IMG/VR virus record: IMGVR_UViG_3300021425_000132
Location: 1-28,440 of that record
Length of the DNA stretch: 28,440 nt
Direction: 5' to 3' (one strand)
From: a virus
Both the position numbers and the translations under genes were made by a program. Positions 7,892 through 14,216 of the stretch are shown one piece after another (the stretch's first letter is position 1; every line of letters begins with the position of its first letter). The notes beneath the pieces were generated by a model, which saw only the letters and a program-made list of their open reading frames with translations, did no database searches and was not told the origin of the DNA.

Positions 7892-8152
7892 CTATTTGCT
7901 ATCAACTTTTTTCGCGCCATCGCTCTGACGCCACACACTGAGCGCGTGTCGGGCCATGTGACCATCGTCATCCGCCCACCGAAACCGAAGCGTGTCGCGC
8001 CCTCGGTCGTCGACCTGCTCCACCCAGTTCGCCGGGCTCGCGTACCACTCCAGCGCCTTCTGGTAGCCGCGCAGCTGCGCCTGGTCGACCTCGTGCTGGC
8101 GTCGCAGCCGCTCGATCTCCTGCACCAGGGCGTCGATCTCATCGGGCGTCAT
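7892..8152 (-). CDS. Hypothetical early protein with N-terminal coiled coil
   Basis: An 86-residue protein. Residues 1-30 (TPDEIDALVQEIERLRRQH) predict an amphipathic helix or short coiled coil, and the rest contains Trp- and Arg-rich segments such as RFRWADDDGHMARHALS. Start at ATG 8152 overlaps the stop of the upstream gene (8139). Genes with this general make-up are common in phage early regions and often lack a known role. It ends just before the promoter cassette at 7805-7880. No enzyme motif was seen. Confidence 0.65.
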   Translation of the reverse strand: MTPDEIDALVQEIERLRRQHEVDQAQLRGYQKALEWYASPANWVEQVDDRGRDTLRFRWADDDGHMARHALSVWRQSDGAKKVDSK

Positions 8153-8417
8153 CTTGCATCTCCTTCCGCACCGCATCCCAGTCACGCCCCTGCGGCATCG
8201 CTGTGAACCCGCTCGCATCAATCTCGCCCTGCACCCAGCCGCTGCGGTCGAACACATCCAGGCTCGGCAGGTCGTCGCAAGCCAGGTCACGGAGGTGCTT
8301 CGCGATGGCGTCAATCTCCTGCTCGCTCTCGCAGGCCACGGGCTGGCCATCAATCAGAACGTAGTGGCCCTCCAGGGCATCGGTCCAGTGTGCCGGAGGG
8401 TCAATCAGGTCAAACAT
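8139..8417 (-). CDS. Hypothetical small acidic early protein
   Basis: A 92-residue acidic protein (MFDLIDPPAHWTDALEGHYV...). The ATG at 8417 sits behind GAAGGAGAGAGAG, a good ribosome site, and overlaps the upstream stop at 8410; the downstream gene begins inside its last codons. I recognise no domain. Its many Asp and Glu residues and small size would suit a host-takeover or inhibitor protein, but that is speculation. Confidence 0.62.
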   Translation of the reverse strand: MFDLIDPPAHWTDALEGHYVLIDGQPVACESEQEIDAIAKHLRDLACDDLPSLDVFDRSGWVQGEIDASGFTAMPQGRDWDAVRKEMQDDAR

Positions 8418-8862
8418 TCTCTCTCTCCTTCAAGGGCTTCGCGCCCAGATTCCAGGGCTGGCACCGCATAAACGCTTCGGCCAAGCAGACCATCCCAGAC
8501 GGGTACGCGTCGGTCTCGCGGCAATAATGGCACCGCTGACACGGTGGGGGCACACTGCTGGCCGGTCTCGTGGCCCGCAAGGCCTTTGTTCGCTGATAGA
8601 GCCGCGCCATCGACCGCGAGTGTCGCTCGCGCTTGGCGGCTATCCTGCACTCCGGGCACGCCTTCTCGGATCTCGTTCCCCGGTAATCCTTGCCGCAGGC
8701 CAAGCACACCTTATCGGTCAACACCACGGGCTTCTTGCCCTTGCGTATCTGAAGGCGCTCGCGCTGCACCAGGCAGGCAGCACACCGCCTGCTTGCGCTG
8801 TTGCCGACGTAAGTACCCCCGCAGTCCTCGCAGGTACGTGGCCCTTCTTTCGTGGCCGCCAT
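8410..8862 (-). CDS. Multi-zinc-ribbon protein, possible HNH-like or DNA-binding
   Basis: A 150-residue basic protein with several cysteine pairs: RTCEDCGGTYVG with RRCAACLVQ, then VCLACGKDYRGT with ACPECRIAAKRERH, then CQRCHYC near residue 118. The first two look like tandem zinc ribbons, each with a basic helix. The RHSRSMARLYQRTKALR stretch resembles linker regions of phage proteins that sit next to HNH nucleases, but no catalytic HNH motif is seen. Start at ATG 8862 lies behind GGGGGG and forms a TAATG overlap with the upstream stop. A DNA-binding function is likely. Confidence 0.68.
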   Translation of the reverse strand: MAATKEGPRTCEDCGGTYVGNSASRRCAACLVQRERLQIRKGKKPVVLTDKVCLACGKDYRGTRSEKACPECRIAAKRERHSRSMARLYQRTKALRATRPASSVPPPCQRCHYCRETDAYPSGMVCLAEAFMRCQPWNLGAKPLKERENV

Positions 8863-9089
8863 TAGCCCCCCCTTGGTGCCCGCTGCACCATCGCATCGTG
8901 CCGCCAGCCTTGCCGCTTGACCTGCCGGAGGACGTGACGCCCGCCCCAGGTGCGAGCGGCCCACCAGAGGTGATCAGGCGGCTGCTGGCCGTGCGTCCTC
9001 TGCCATTTGTACCGCACGTGAGCGAAGGCGCACGTGTCACACAGTTCGCCGACGTCCAGGCAATCCAAGCACACAGCGTTACCCCTCAC
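8862..9089 (-). CDS. Small cysteine-rich protein
   Basis: About 75 residues with AVCLDCLDVGELCDTCAFAH near the N-terminus, giving two CxxC pairs that could bind one zinc ion, followed by a basic, Trp- and Gly-rich tail. I prefer the GTG at 9089 because it makes a GTGA overlap with the upstream stop (9086); a GTG at 9098 is the alternative. The gene is coupled by TAATG to the next cysteine-rich gene. Family unknown. Confidence 0.6.
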   Translation of the reverse strand: MRGNAVCLDCLDVGELCDTCAFAHVRYKWQRTHGQQPPDHLWWAARTWGGRHVLRQVKRQGWRHDAMVQRAPRGG

Positions 9090-9322
9090 GCCAGCCACCC
9101 AGCGAGATCAGACAGCACGCCCTCGTAAGAAGCCTGCTCGGTGTCGTACCAGCCGCCGTACACCTTCATGCTCGCGTCACCTTCGACCACCAGCAGGTCG
9201 TACCTGCGCAGGCCCGTGCTCCACTCGACACGCAGGCGATCCTGCCGCCGGTCGTACGTCACGCTGTCCAACGTGCCATCAATGCCGTCAATCGCAACCA
9301 AAACAATCTGTAGTTCTTCCAT
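9086..9322 (-). CDS. Hypothetical small early protein, mostly beta
   Basis: A 78-residue acidic protein (MEELQIVLVAIDGIDG, then RRYDLLVVEGDASMKVYGG). It alternates predicted strands and turns, with no cysteines or catalytic motif. The ATG at 9322 follows the shared leader sequence GGGAGAAATCAAG. I do not recognise it. Position in the early leftward operon suggests a host-interaction or regulatory role, without further support. Confidence 0.63.
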   Translation of the reverse strand: MEELQIVLVAIDGIDGTLDSVTYDRRQDRLRVEWSTGLRRYDLLVVEGDASMKVYGGWYDTEQASYEGVLSDLAGWLA

Positions 9323-9356
9323 CTTGATTTCTCCCTTCTCGCCGGATTGCCCGCCG
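9320..9356 (-). promoter_or_regulatory. Repeated ribosome-binding leader, copy C (no promoter)
   Basis: The 48-base gap before the gene at 9322 repeats the leader GGGAGAAATCAAGATG and, like the other two copies, has a GC-rich inverted repeat just upstream (GCCGG and CCGGC arms around 9341-9358). It lacks the TATAAT segment. A shared translational control signal is the simplest reading. Confidence 0.5.
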
Positions 9357-9370
9357 GCTCGGGATGTAAC

Positions 9371-9625
9371 CTACAAAGTCTCGAAAACTTCAAAGCCTTT
9401 TGCGGTCAACCTAACCGCAGCATCCGGCCCATCAGCACCATCGTGATAAACCAGGTCGGCATTCATCAAGCTGGTGAAAACGCCCTTGTCTTGGGCCGTC
9501 TCAATAATGTTGCCAGACCAGGTCAAGGTCTCATAGTGATCCTCAGGGCGCGCACCATTACAGGGCGTGCATTCGTCGTAGGCGATTTTCTTGATCATCG
9601 CGGCTTGAAGGATGGTAACTTGCAT
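9371..9625 (-). CDS. Hypothetical phage early protein (possible winged helix)
   Basis: An 84-residue protein with the blocks IIETAQDKGVFTSLMNADLV and VRLTAKGFEVFETL. The DKGVFTSLMN...LTAKGF pattern resembles small phage hypothetical proteins that look like a short winged helix, with the C-terminal part as a wing. Function is unknown. A CTPC pair lies near residue 19. Start at ATG 9625 follows the promoter-leader cassette at 9623-9698, so it begins a transcription unit; the longer frame to 9664 is rejected. Confidence 0.66.
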   Translation of the reverse strand: MQVTILQAAMIKKIAYDECTPCNGARPEDHYETLTWSGNIIETAQDKGVFTSLMNADLVYHDGADGPDAAVRLTAKGFEVFETL

Positions 9626-9698
9626 CTTGATTTCTCCCGTCTCTGGCCGGTGCGTCCGACCCACCCTTATACAATACTTGTTTAATTATAACTTGTAA
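9623..9698 (-). promoter_or_regulatory. Repeated promoter-leader cassette, copy A
   Basis: Minus strand: TTTACAAGTTATAATTAA with -10 TATAAT at 9690-9685, which overlaps the TAA stop of the upstream gene (9686). A weak -35-like TTGGAC lies at 9712-9707. A leader with a GC-rich inverted repeat near 9645-9661 and the ribosome site GGGAGAAATCAAG leads to the ATG at 9625. It matches the cassette at 7805-7880 closely over about 75 bases. Confidence 0.6.
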
Positions 9699-9865
9699 AT
9701 ACCCCTGTCCAAAATTTCCCAAAGTTTTTTGTCCGCCTCGCTTGGTGCCTGTGTTTCGGCCTGGTGCACCTCGATAGCACGCCTCAGTTGTGTGCACAGT
9801 TCAAGGGCCTCCCAGAGGTCGCGCGGTGTGTAGGTCTTGCTTAGAATCGCCTCAATCGTCAGCAC
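9686..9865 (-). CDS. Hypothetical small helical protein
   Basis: A 59-residue protein, mostly helical (LTIEAILSKTYTPRDLWEAL, then LRRAIEVHQAE). The GTG at 9865 has GGGAGG six bases upstream and overlaps the preceding stop at 9852, making it a better start than the ATG at 9898. No known domain. Its stop codon lies within the -10 box of the following promoter cassette. Confidence 0.58.
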   Translation of the reverse strand: MLTIEAILSKTYTPRDLWEALELCTQLRRAIEVHQAETQAPSEADKKLWEILDRGIYKL

Positions 9866-10043
9866 GTTGCGCCTCCCGAGTTCCGTACACGAAACCATCC
9901 CACTTCTTGCCCCTCGGCCTGGTTGTGCCGTTGCGTGCCATTGTTTCTTCGGCCTTGCGTGCCCGCGCCTGCCCCTTGCAGCGCCTGCACGGCTCCCAGG
10001 CTGCCCGGCAGACCATACAGCGGCCCTCTGGTACCTCAGGCAT
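9852..10043 (-). CDS. Small zinc-binding protein
   Basis: A 63-residue basic protein: GRCMVCRAAWEPCRRCKGQAR gives two CxxC pairs, then a lysine/arginine-rich tail ending in TREAQRADD. The ATG at 10043 overlaps the MazG stop (10036) behind GGGGCGGTGG. It is one of several cysteine-rich small proteins of this operon. A single zinc finger that binds nucleic acid or a host protein is likely, but the target is unknown. Confidence 0.62.
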   Translation of the reverse strand: MPEVPEGRCMVCRAAWEPCRRCKGQARARKAEETMARNGTTRPRGKKWDGFVYGTREAQRADD

Positions 10044-10371
10044 TGCCACCGCCCCGGGTAAAGCCGTCAGGGTACCGCTGGCGAAGCTTCCAAATGTTTC
10101 CGCGGGCCACGGCGTTGAGGTCGATCTCATGGGCCGTCGCGATGGCCGCAAGATACCAGAGCACGTCACCCAACTCCGAGGCCAGCCGTGCCGTATCGAG
10201 CGGTATGCCGTGACCATAGTGCTTTTTCAGGAGTTCGCCCAGCTCGCCCGCCTCGCCGTTGAGGCCGAGGGCCAACACCAAGCGCTCCTTATCATCGAGT
10301 ACAGCGGGCATCGTACGCCTCGACGCCTTCTGGTAATCCGCCAGTGTCAAATAGGGCTCATTTACCTTCAC
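10036..10371 (-). CDS. MazG-like nucleoside triphosphate pyrophosphohydrolase
   Basis: A 111-residue all-alpha NTP pyrophosphohydrolase of the MazG/MazG-like superfamily, which removes pyrophosphate from (d)NTPs or ppGpp-like nucleotides. The metal-binding pattern is visible: GLNGEAGELGELLKK (Glu40, Glu43), then ASELGDVLWYL (Glu66, Asp69). The start is the GTG at 10371, with GGAGGAG five bases upstream; the ATG at 10392 is less well placed. In phages such enzymes are proposed to clean nucleotide pools or to delay the host starvation response. It is coupled to the upstream gene by a 14-base overlap. The exact substrate cannot be told from the sequence. Confidence 0.88.
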   Translation of the reverse strand: MKVNEPYLTLADYQKASRRTMPAVLDDKERLVLALGLNGEAGELGELLKKHYGHGIPLDTARLASELGDVLWYLAAIATAHEIDLNAVARGNIWKLRQRYPDGFTRGGGNA

Positions 10372-10591
10372 AGATCTCCTCCAGATGCACACAGAGGCCC
10401 TCGACCTCGTACCCCTCCCATTGCAGCCACCGCACCAACTTTCTCACCGCGCCATCTTCAGTGCGTGCGTTGAGCGTGCGCGGATTCAACAACGCCTTCC
10501 CGCTCTCGTTATACGGCTGCACCCTGAAGGTCTTGAGCGGCTTCGGCATAGCCTCCAGAGTAGGCCGCCAGCACAGAATCTGCAACCTCAC
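10358..10591 (-). CDS. Hypothetical small early protein
   Basis: About 77 residues. The core KTFRVQPYNESGKALLNPRT then AVRKLVRWLQWEGYEVEGLCV looks like a small alpha/beta protein; no family recognised. The start is uncertain. GTG 10591 gives a GTGA overlap with the loader stop (10588), a spacing used elsewhere in this genome. ATG 10549 has GGAGG but only two bases away, and ATG 10621 has no ribosome site. The stop overlaps the MazG start. Confidence 0.58.
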   Translation of the reverse strand: MRLQILCWRPTLEAMPKPLKTFRVQPYNESGKALLNPRTLNARTEDGAVRKLVRWLQWEGYEVEGLCVHLEEICEGK

Positions 10592-11367
10592 CACCGTGCC
10601 GCTCCACGAAAGGATTCCCATTCCATAATGCAGATCGTCGAGTCACGGTCAATCAGCCGGTTAAGCGCCCTGTCTCCGATGTAACGAGCGAAGGCCTGCT
10701 TGCCTAGATTGCTGCTCAAGCAAACTGGCTTGCCCTTCTCGTAGCGGTCATTGATGACATCGTTGATCACACGCTTCTCTTTTTCGTCCATTTCCTGAAT
10801 CTCATCGATACAGAGGATGTCGACCGCAGCCAGCGCGCGAAACACGTCGGCCTCGGTCTGCGTGTTGGTGCGGCCCCAAGTGTCGCGAATGGCCCGGAAT
10901 ACCTTTGAGGCCGTGAGGAAGATGGCGGATTTACCCTCGCGCAGAGCCTGAAGCGTGACCGCCGACAGAACGTGGGTCTTACCCGTGCCCGTCCAGCCGA
11001 TCAGAACCAAGTTCTTGCCATCCCTTATCGTCGCTCCGAGGTCTTGCGTATAGGCCTCAATCTGCCCCATAACGCGCTCGCTATTCGTACATCCGGCCTT
11101 GAATCCGGCAATCGTACAGTGCTCGTAAGCCGAAGAAATCCCAGAGTCACCAAGCACCTCGCGCCACCGTTGCATGGCCTCGTCACGCAAGGATGCCTCG
11201 AATACCTCGTTTTGCTTGCGATAAGCCTCCTCAGAGCACGCCGGACAGCTTGTCCATGTCCTGGTCAAGTAAAGCCTCGAAACAAACTTGCCGTGCTTCT
11301 GACAGGTTGCGTCTTTTTTCTTCTCGCCCTTTTCAAGGGGCACCAACAACTCGCCGATCTTTTGCAT
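10588..11367 (-). CDS. DnaC-like replicative helicase loader (AAA+ ATPase)
   Basis: A 259-residue AAA+ ATPase of the DnaC/IstB-like class. It carries an N-terminal zinc ribbon (TCQKHG then WTSCPACSEEA, residues 20-55), Walker A GWTGTGKT, Walker B ILCIDEIQEMDE and an arginine-rich sensor region near GDRALNRLIDRDST. Such proteins load the host replicative helicase onto origin DNA opened by the initiator. ATG 11367 follows GAGGTG and lies next to the initiator stop (11376). No phage helicase or polymerase gene was seen, so this phage should recruit the host replisome, as lambda O and P do. Confidence 0.92.
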   Translation of the reverse strand: MQKIGELLVPLEKGEKKKDATCQKHGKFVSRLYLTRTWTSCPACSEEAYRKQNEVFEASLRDEAMQRWREVLGDSGISSAYEHCTIAGFKAGCTNSERVMGQIEAYTQDLGATIRDGKNLVLIGWTGTGKTHVLSAVTLQALREGKSAIFLTASKVFRAIRDTWGRTNTQTEADVFRALAAVDILCIDEIQEMDEKEKRVINDVINDRYEKGKPVCLSSNLGKQAFARYIGDRALNRLIDRDSTICIMEWESFRGAARW

Positions 11368-11375
11368 TTCACACC

Positions 11376-12308
11376 TCACGCTAACTCTTCTTTCGAACGG
11401 TCGTAGACTCTCTCGTACCGCTCTTTTTGCCTTCTCACATAATCCTTGCCGTAGAAATACTCCGCAGCAGATCCGGCTACGAACTCCTCGCCATCGTGGC
11501 TGCGGTAGTCCTGTTTTGACAAGTCCTCTGGCTCCCAACCACCGCGCTTCGGCTTGTCTTTGTCGAGCCAGTCAGCCCTGAACCCACGCCACCCACGTTC
11601 AGCGCAAATCCTGACCGCCTCAGCAGGCGAAATACCCGCCTTCGATGCCTCGTTGGTCATACCAGACCAGGCCGTCTGTGTCAGCGGGTTCCTGCCGCGC
11701 ACACGCAACCAGTCGCGCCAGACGGTCTCGTCACAGTCAGCCGGTCGCTCAATCGTCGTTGTTTTTTTCACCTTCTGAGAGGGAGAATTATGCGGCTTGT
11801 CCGCTGCGCTTTGCGCCTCTATTCTCTTCTCTTCTTTTCTATTCTTATCTATTCTATTCTCTTCTAGGGGCAAATTTACAGGCTCTAAACCCGCATCATT
11901 GCTAGACGCGACACTACACGGACGCGACACCGACACTACATCGGCACTACCTTGACGCGACACCGACACTACACCGGCGCTACCTGAACGCGACTTCGGC
12001 GCTACACTGGCACTACCTCGACGCGACTTCGGCGCTACCTCGACGCTGCTTTCCGGAAGTGAAGCAGTCACGTGTGAGCCATCAATCTGAAGGTCAATTA
12101 AGCCAGATTGCTGGACGGCCTCAAGGCTCCTACGAACACCATCGCGAGTAAGGCTCATCCAGCTGGCCAACTGGGGAATGGTTGCCGTAAGCACCGGCTG
12201 CCTCATAAGCAACTCATAAAGGCCATGAAAAACGGCCCGCGCATTTTGTGGCATCCCACAATATCCTGCGTCCTGGAGTCGATATGGCTCCTTATACCAA
12301 GGCTTCAC
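11376..12308 (-). CDS. Replication initiator (lambda O-like) with winged-helix N-terminus
   Basis: A 310-residue protein. Residues 1-75 form a winged helix (NARAVFHGLYELLMRQPV, then SLTRDGVRRSLEAVQQSGL) suited to origin binding. Residues about 80-135 are a low-complexity stretch encoded by the iteron array (units with APKSRRGSAS and VVSVSRQGSAD). A charged linker (NRIDKNRKEEKRIEAQ) is encoded by the AT-rich tract. The C-terminal 130 residues (DETVWRDWLRVRGRN...) form a helical domain expected to contact the loader. The start is GTG 12308, with GAGGAGG upstream, overlapping the Cro-like stop. Architecture and gene order (regulator, initiator, loader) match lambda cro-O-P, though there is no clear sequence match to O. 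Confidence 0.85.
   Translation of the reverse strand: MKPWYKEPYRLQDAGYCGMPQNARAVFHGLYELLMRQPVLTATIPQLASWMSLTRDGVRRSLEAVQQSGLIDLQIDGSHVTASLPESSVEVAPKSRRGSASVAPKSRSGSAGVVSVSRQGSADVVSVSRPCSVASSNDAGLEPVNLPLEENRIDKNRKEEKRIEAQSAADKPHNSPSQKVKKTTTIERPADCDETVWRDWLRVRGRNPLTQTAWSGMTNEASKAGISPAEAVRICAERGWRGFRADWLDKDKPKRGGWEPEDLSKQDYRSHDGEEFVAGSAAEYFYGKDYVRRQKERYERVYDRSKEELA
11815..11880 (-). other. AT-rich, strand-asymmetric tract (probable origin-unwinding element)
   Basis: Inside the initiator gene, just downstream of the iterons in gene direction, the plus strand is almost all pyrimidine with repeated CTATTCT and AAATTTA. The stretch is clearly AT-richer than its surroundings. Phage lambda has the same order: iterons, then an AT-rich region inside gene O. 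Unwinding here is inferred. Confidence 0.6.
11921..12052 (-). repeat. Iteron array within the initiator gene (candidate replication origin)
   Basis: About twelve 11-base units (plus-strand forms such as GACGCGACACC, GACACTACATC, GGCGCTACCTC) run head to tail, grouped in 33-base higher-order repeats: copies of GACGCGAC begin at 11921, 11954, 11987 and 12020, with a shorter step to 12042 and a partial unit at 11905. An 11-base step keeps each unit on about the same face of the helix. Because 33 is a multiple of three, the protein carries 11-residue repeats. Confidence 0.75.
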
Positions 12309-12553
12309 GATGCCTCCTCGGTAAATCTAGTGCTGAAGATAGCCGCCTGAATCTTCTCAAGCTGGTGGGTTCCTTCAACCAGTTTGTGTATGCGATACGC
12401 ATAACGGCCTGGGAAAACACCCCGGCGAATCCACTGGGACACCGCCGGAGCATTGAGCCCAAACATCCGCGCCAGCTTCGCCTTATTCCCTGCCGCCCGC
12501 GCCGCATCCTCGATCACCTGAATCAAGTAAGTACGTGCTTCGTTTGTCGTCAT
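12305..12553 (-). CDS. Cro/YdaS-like helix-turn-helix regulator
   Basis: An 82-residue protein with a clear helix-turn-helix (about residues 24-43, KAKLARMFGLNAPAVSQWIR) resembling the YdaS/Cro family, then GVFPGRYAYRIHKLVEG, where the PGRYAY block is typical. It most likely binds the palindrome at 12598-12612 and controls both divergent promoters, including its own. The start is ATG 12553, with GGAGG upstream; the ATG at 12577 would lie before the predicted transcription start. It is the first gene of the leftward operon and overlaps the initiator gene start. No CI-type repressor or integrase is nearby, so it probably tunes early expression. Confidence 0.85.
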   Translation of the reverse strand: MTTNEARTYLIQVIEDAARAAGNKAKLARMFGLNAPAVSQWIRRGVFPGRYAYRIHKLVEGTHQLEKIQAAIFSTRFTEEAS

Positions 12554-12572
12554 TGTTTCCTCCTGTGTAAAC

Positions 12573-12602
12573 ATCATACCCCACCCTTTTCTTGTTTGTA
12601 AA
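12573..12602 (-). promoter_or_regulatory. Leftward early promoter
   Basis: Minus strand: -35 TTTACA (12602-12597), 18-base spacer, -10 TATGAT (12578-12573). The predicted start lies near 12566, giving a very short leader that still contains the GGAGG of the regulator gene. The -35 overlaps the palindromic operator. Confidence 0.68.
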
Positions 12603-12612
12603 TACTATTTAC
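12598..12612. promoter_or_regulatory. Perfect palindromic operator in the divergent promoter region
   Basis: GTAAATA-C-TATTTAC is a perfect 15-base inverted repeat. It covers most of the leftward -35 box and the first bases of the rightward -35 box, so one bound regulator dimer could block both promoters. The half-site GTAAATAC recurs at 9695-9702, close to the TATAAT of promoter cassette A. Confidence 0.68.
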
Positions 12613-12636
12613 TTTTTTGTTCGTCTGTGATGTAAT
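12608..12636 (+). promoter_or_regulatory. Rightward early promoter
   Basis: Plus strand: -35 TTTACT (12608-12613), 17-base spacer, -10 TGTAAT (12631-12636). Predicted transcription start is near 12643, about 37 bases before the ERF gene ATG at 12680. It overlaps the operator at its left end. Confidence 0.6.
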
Positions 12637-12679
12637 TGACCTTGCTACGGGAGAACTCAATACAGAAAGGACTATTCTC

Positions 12680-13276
12680 ATGAGTCACGTTTACGCTGCC
12701 TTCGTGAAGGCACAGCGGGCCTTTGGCCCGGCCCTGAAGGCGCACACCAATCCTGTCTACCGCTCGAAGTATGCCGACCTGTCGGCCTGCATCGAGGCCG
12801 TGATTGACGGGCTGCACGAAGCAGGCTTCGCCCTGGTTCAGCGCACCGAAGAGCGCGAGGGCGGTGCGGTCGTCGAGACGGTCTTTCTCCACGAGTCTGG
12901 CGAGGAGATTTCAGGCGGTAAGCTGTTCGTGCCAGCGACGAAACCAGACGCACACGGGATGGGGAGCGCGCTCACCTATGCCCGCCGGTACTCGCTGCTT
13001 GCGGCCTGCGGCTTGGCCCCAGAGGACGATGACGCGAACAAGGCCACTGGGCAGGGCAAGAGCGAGCCTCGGCAAGCTGCCCCCACCCGTCAGCCATCTG
13101 CGGCACCACAGGGCACCGTGACAGCCGCACAGGCCGAAGAGATCGAGGCGCTGCTGATCCAGGTCGGTGGGGATCAGGTCAAGCTGCTTGATCACCTCGG
13201 CGTCTCGAAGTATGCCGATATCCCAGCGGCCTCGTATGACCGCGTGATCGCCAGCTTGCGGAAGAAGGTGAAGTGA
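12680..13276 (+). CDS. erf: ERF-family single-strand annealing protein
   Basis: A 198-residue recombinase of the ERF superfamily, which anneals complementary single strands during phage recombination. Family signs are VYAAFVKAQRAF, NPVYRSKYADLSACIEAV and HGMGSALTYARRYSLLAACGL. A linker rich in Ala, Pro and Gln (about 125-155) leads to a C-terminal domain of unknown role. The ATG at 12680 follows AGAAAGGA and is the first good start after the rightward promoter; the open frame starting with TTG at 12617 would include promoter DNA. It overlaps the exonuclease gene by TGATG, and the two act as an exonuclease-annealase pair. Confidence 0.94.
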   Translation: MSHVYAAFVKAQRAFGPALKAHTNPVYRSKYADLSACIEAVIDGLHEAGFALVQRTEEREGGAVVETVFLHESGEEISGGKLFVPATKPDAHGMGSALTYARRYSLLAACGLAPEDDDANKATGQGKSEPRQAAPTRQPSAAPQGTVTAAQAEEIEALLIQVGGDQVKLLDHLGVSKYADIPAASYDRVIASLRKKVK

Positions 13277-13857
13277 TGCCGGAGGTGCCCAACCTGGAAC
13301 AGGGCACACCAGAATGGTTGGAGTTCCGGCGCTGTCTGCGGATGGCGTCGGAGACTCCCGGCCTTCTGGGGCTCAACAAATACACCACGCCCGAGCGCAC
13401 CATCGTGAACAAGGTGAGGTGCATCGAGACACCGCAGACGCCAGCGATGGCCCACGGGCACGAACAGGAGCCCCTCGCGAGGGCCTGGTACAACGAGGCC
13501 TTCGGTGAATTGATGCGGCCTGCGGTGTGGCAACTTGGGCAGTACGGGGCCTCGCTGGATGGCATCAATCTTGATGAGGATCGCATCCTTGAGATCAAGT
13601 CTCCCTGGAAAAACCCACGGGAGAGCGAGCGGTGGGTGCAGGCCGAGCAGGGCAAATGGACAGAGGCCGATTATGCTCAGGTGCAGCATCAACTGTACGT
13701 GACCGAGGCAAAGGCCGCCGATCTCGTCATCTGGGATTGGACGAGCGAGGAAGGCCTCGTGATAGAGATCCTGCCAGACCTCGCGTATTGGCATGTTATT
13801 TGGCGTGTCTGGAATCGTTATGAAAAGGAGTTGTCAGAATGTTCAATCAAGCTGTGA
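13276..13857 (+). CDS. YqaJ-type (lambda exonuclease-like) recombination nuclease
   Basis: A 193-residue member of the PD-(D/E)XK nuclease superfamily. It resects double-strand ends from 5' to 3' and hands the single strand to the ERF annealase. Motifs: QGTPEWLEFRR near the start, GHEQEPLARAWY, SLDGI (Asp95), LEIKSPWK (Glu106, Lys108) and VQHQLYVTEA. ATG 13276 overlaps the ERF stop as TGATG. The GTG at 13273 is possible but not needed. The SSB gene begins 19 bases before its end. Its small size is usual for YqaJ-like phage nucleases. Confidence 0.93.
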   Translation: MPEVPNLEQGTPEWLEFRRCLRMASETPGLLGLNKYTTPERTIVNKVRCIETPQTPAMAHGHEQEPLARAWYNEAFGELMRPAVWQLGQYGASLDGINLDEDRILEIKSPWKNPRESERWVQAEQGKWTEADYAQVQHQLYVTEAKAADLVIWDWTSEEGLVIEILPDLAYWHVIWRVWNRYEKELSECSIKL

Positions 13858-14216
13858 TCGTTGGTCGGTTGGGGCAAGACCCAGAACTGCGCACGATGCG
13901 ATCAGGTGAGGCCGTGATCAATGTCACAGTGGCCACCACCTCGGGGTACACCGACCGCACCAGCGGCGAAAAGAAGGAGTCTACGGAATGGCATCGGGTC
14001 GTTGCTTACGGGCCCGTGGCCGAGGCCATCGCGAGGCTTGCCCGCAAGGGCACCCTGATGTTGTTCGAGGGCTCGATGCACACCCGCGAATACGTGGACA
14101 AGCAGGGCCTCACGAAGAAGTCCACCGAACTGAAGGCGCGTGTGTCTCGCGTTCTGGCTGGTGGGCGGAATGAGGGGCACTCGGGATTGGCGAGCGAGGA
14201 AGAGATCGACTTCTGA
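13839..14216 (+). CDS. ssb: Single-stranded DNA-binding protein
   Basis: A 125-residue SSB of the bacterial type. The OB fold is clear (FNQAVIVGRLGQDPELRTM, TEWHRVVAYGPVAEAIARL, KGTLMLFEGSMHTREYVD), and the C-terminus ends in the acidic tip SEEEIDF that normally docks partner proteins. It covers ssDNA in replication and recombination. ATG 13839 has AAGGAG upstream and overlaps the exonuclease gene end. It is the last gene of the rightward operon, followed by a strong terminator. Confidence 0.95.
   Translation: MFNQAVIVGRLGQDPELRTMRSGEAVINVTVATTSGYTDRTSGEKKESTEWHRVVAYGPVAEAIARLARKGTLMLFEGSMHTREYVDKQGLTKKSTELKARVSRVLAGGRNEGHSGLASEEEIDF

Noticed and set aside
11900-12052. Possible CRISPR array
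   Set aside because: Units are 11 bases, adjacent with no unique spacers, and lie in frame inside the initiator gene; no cas gene is present.
13192-13794. Minus-strand frame of 200 residues
   Set aside because: Antisense to the YqaJ-type exonuclease, which has clear catalytic motifs.
12305-14216. Temperate lysogeny module
   Set aside because: A Cro-like regulator alone is present; no integrase, excisionase, CI-like repressor with a peptidase domain, or att-like repeat was found.
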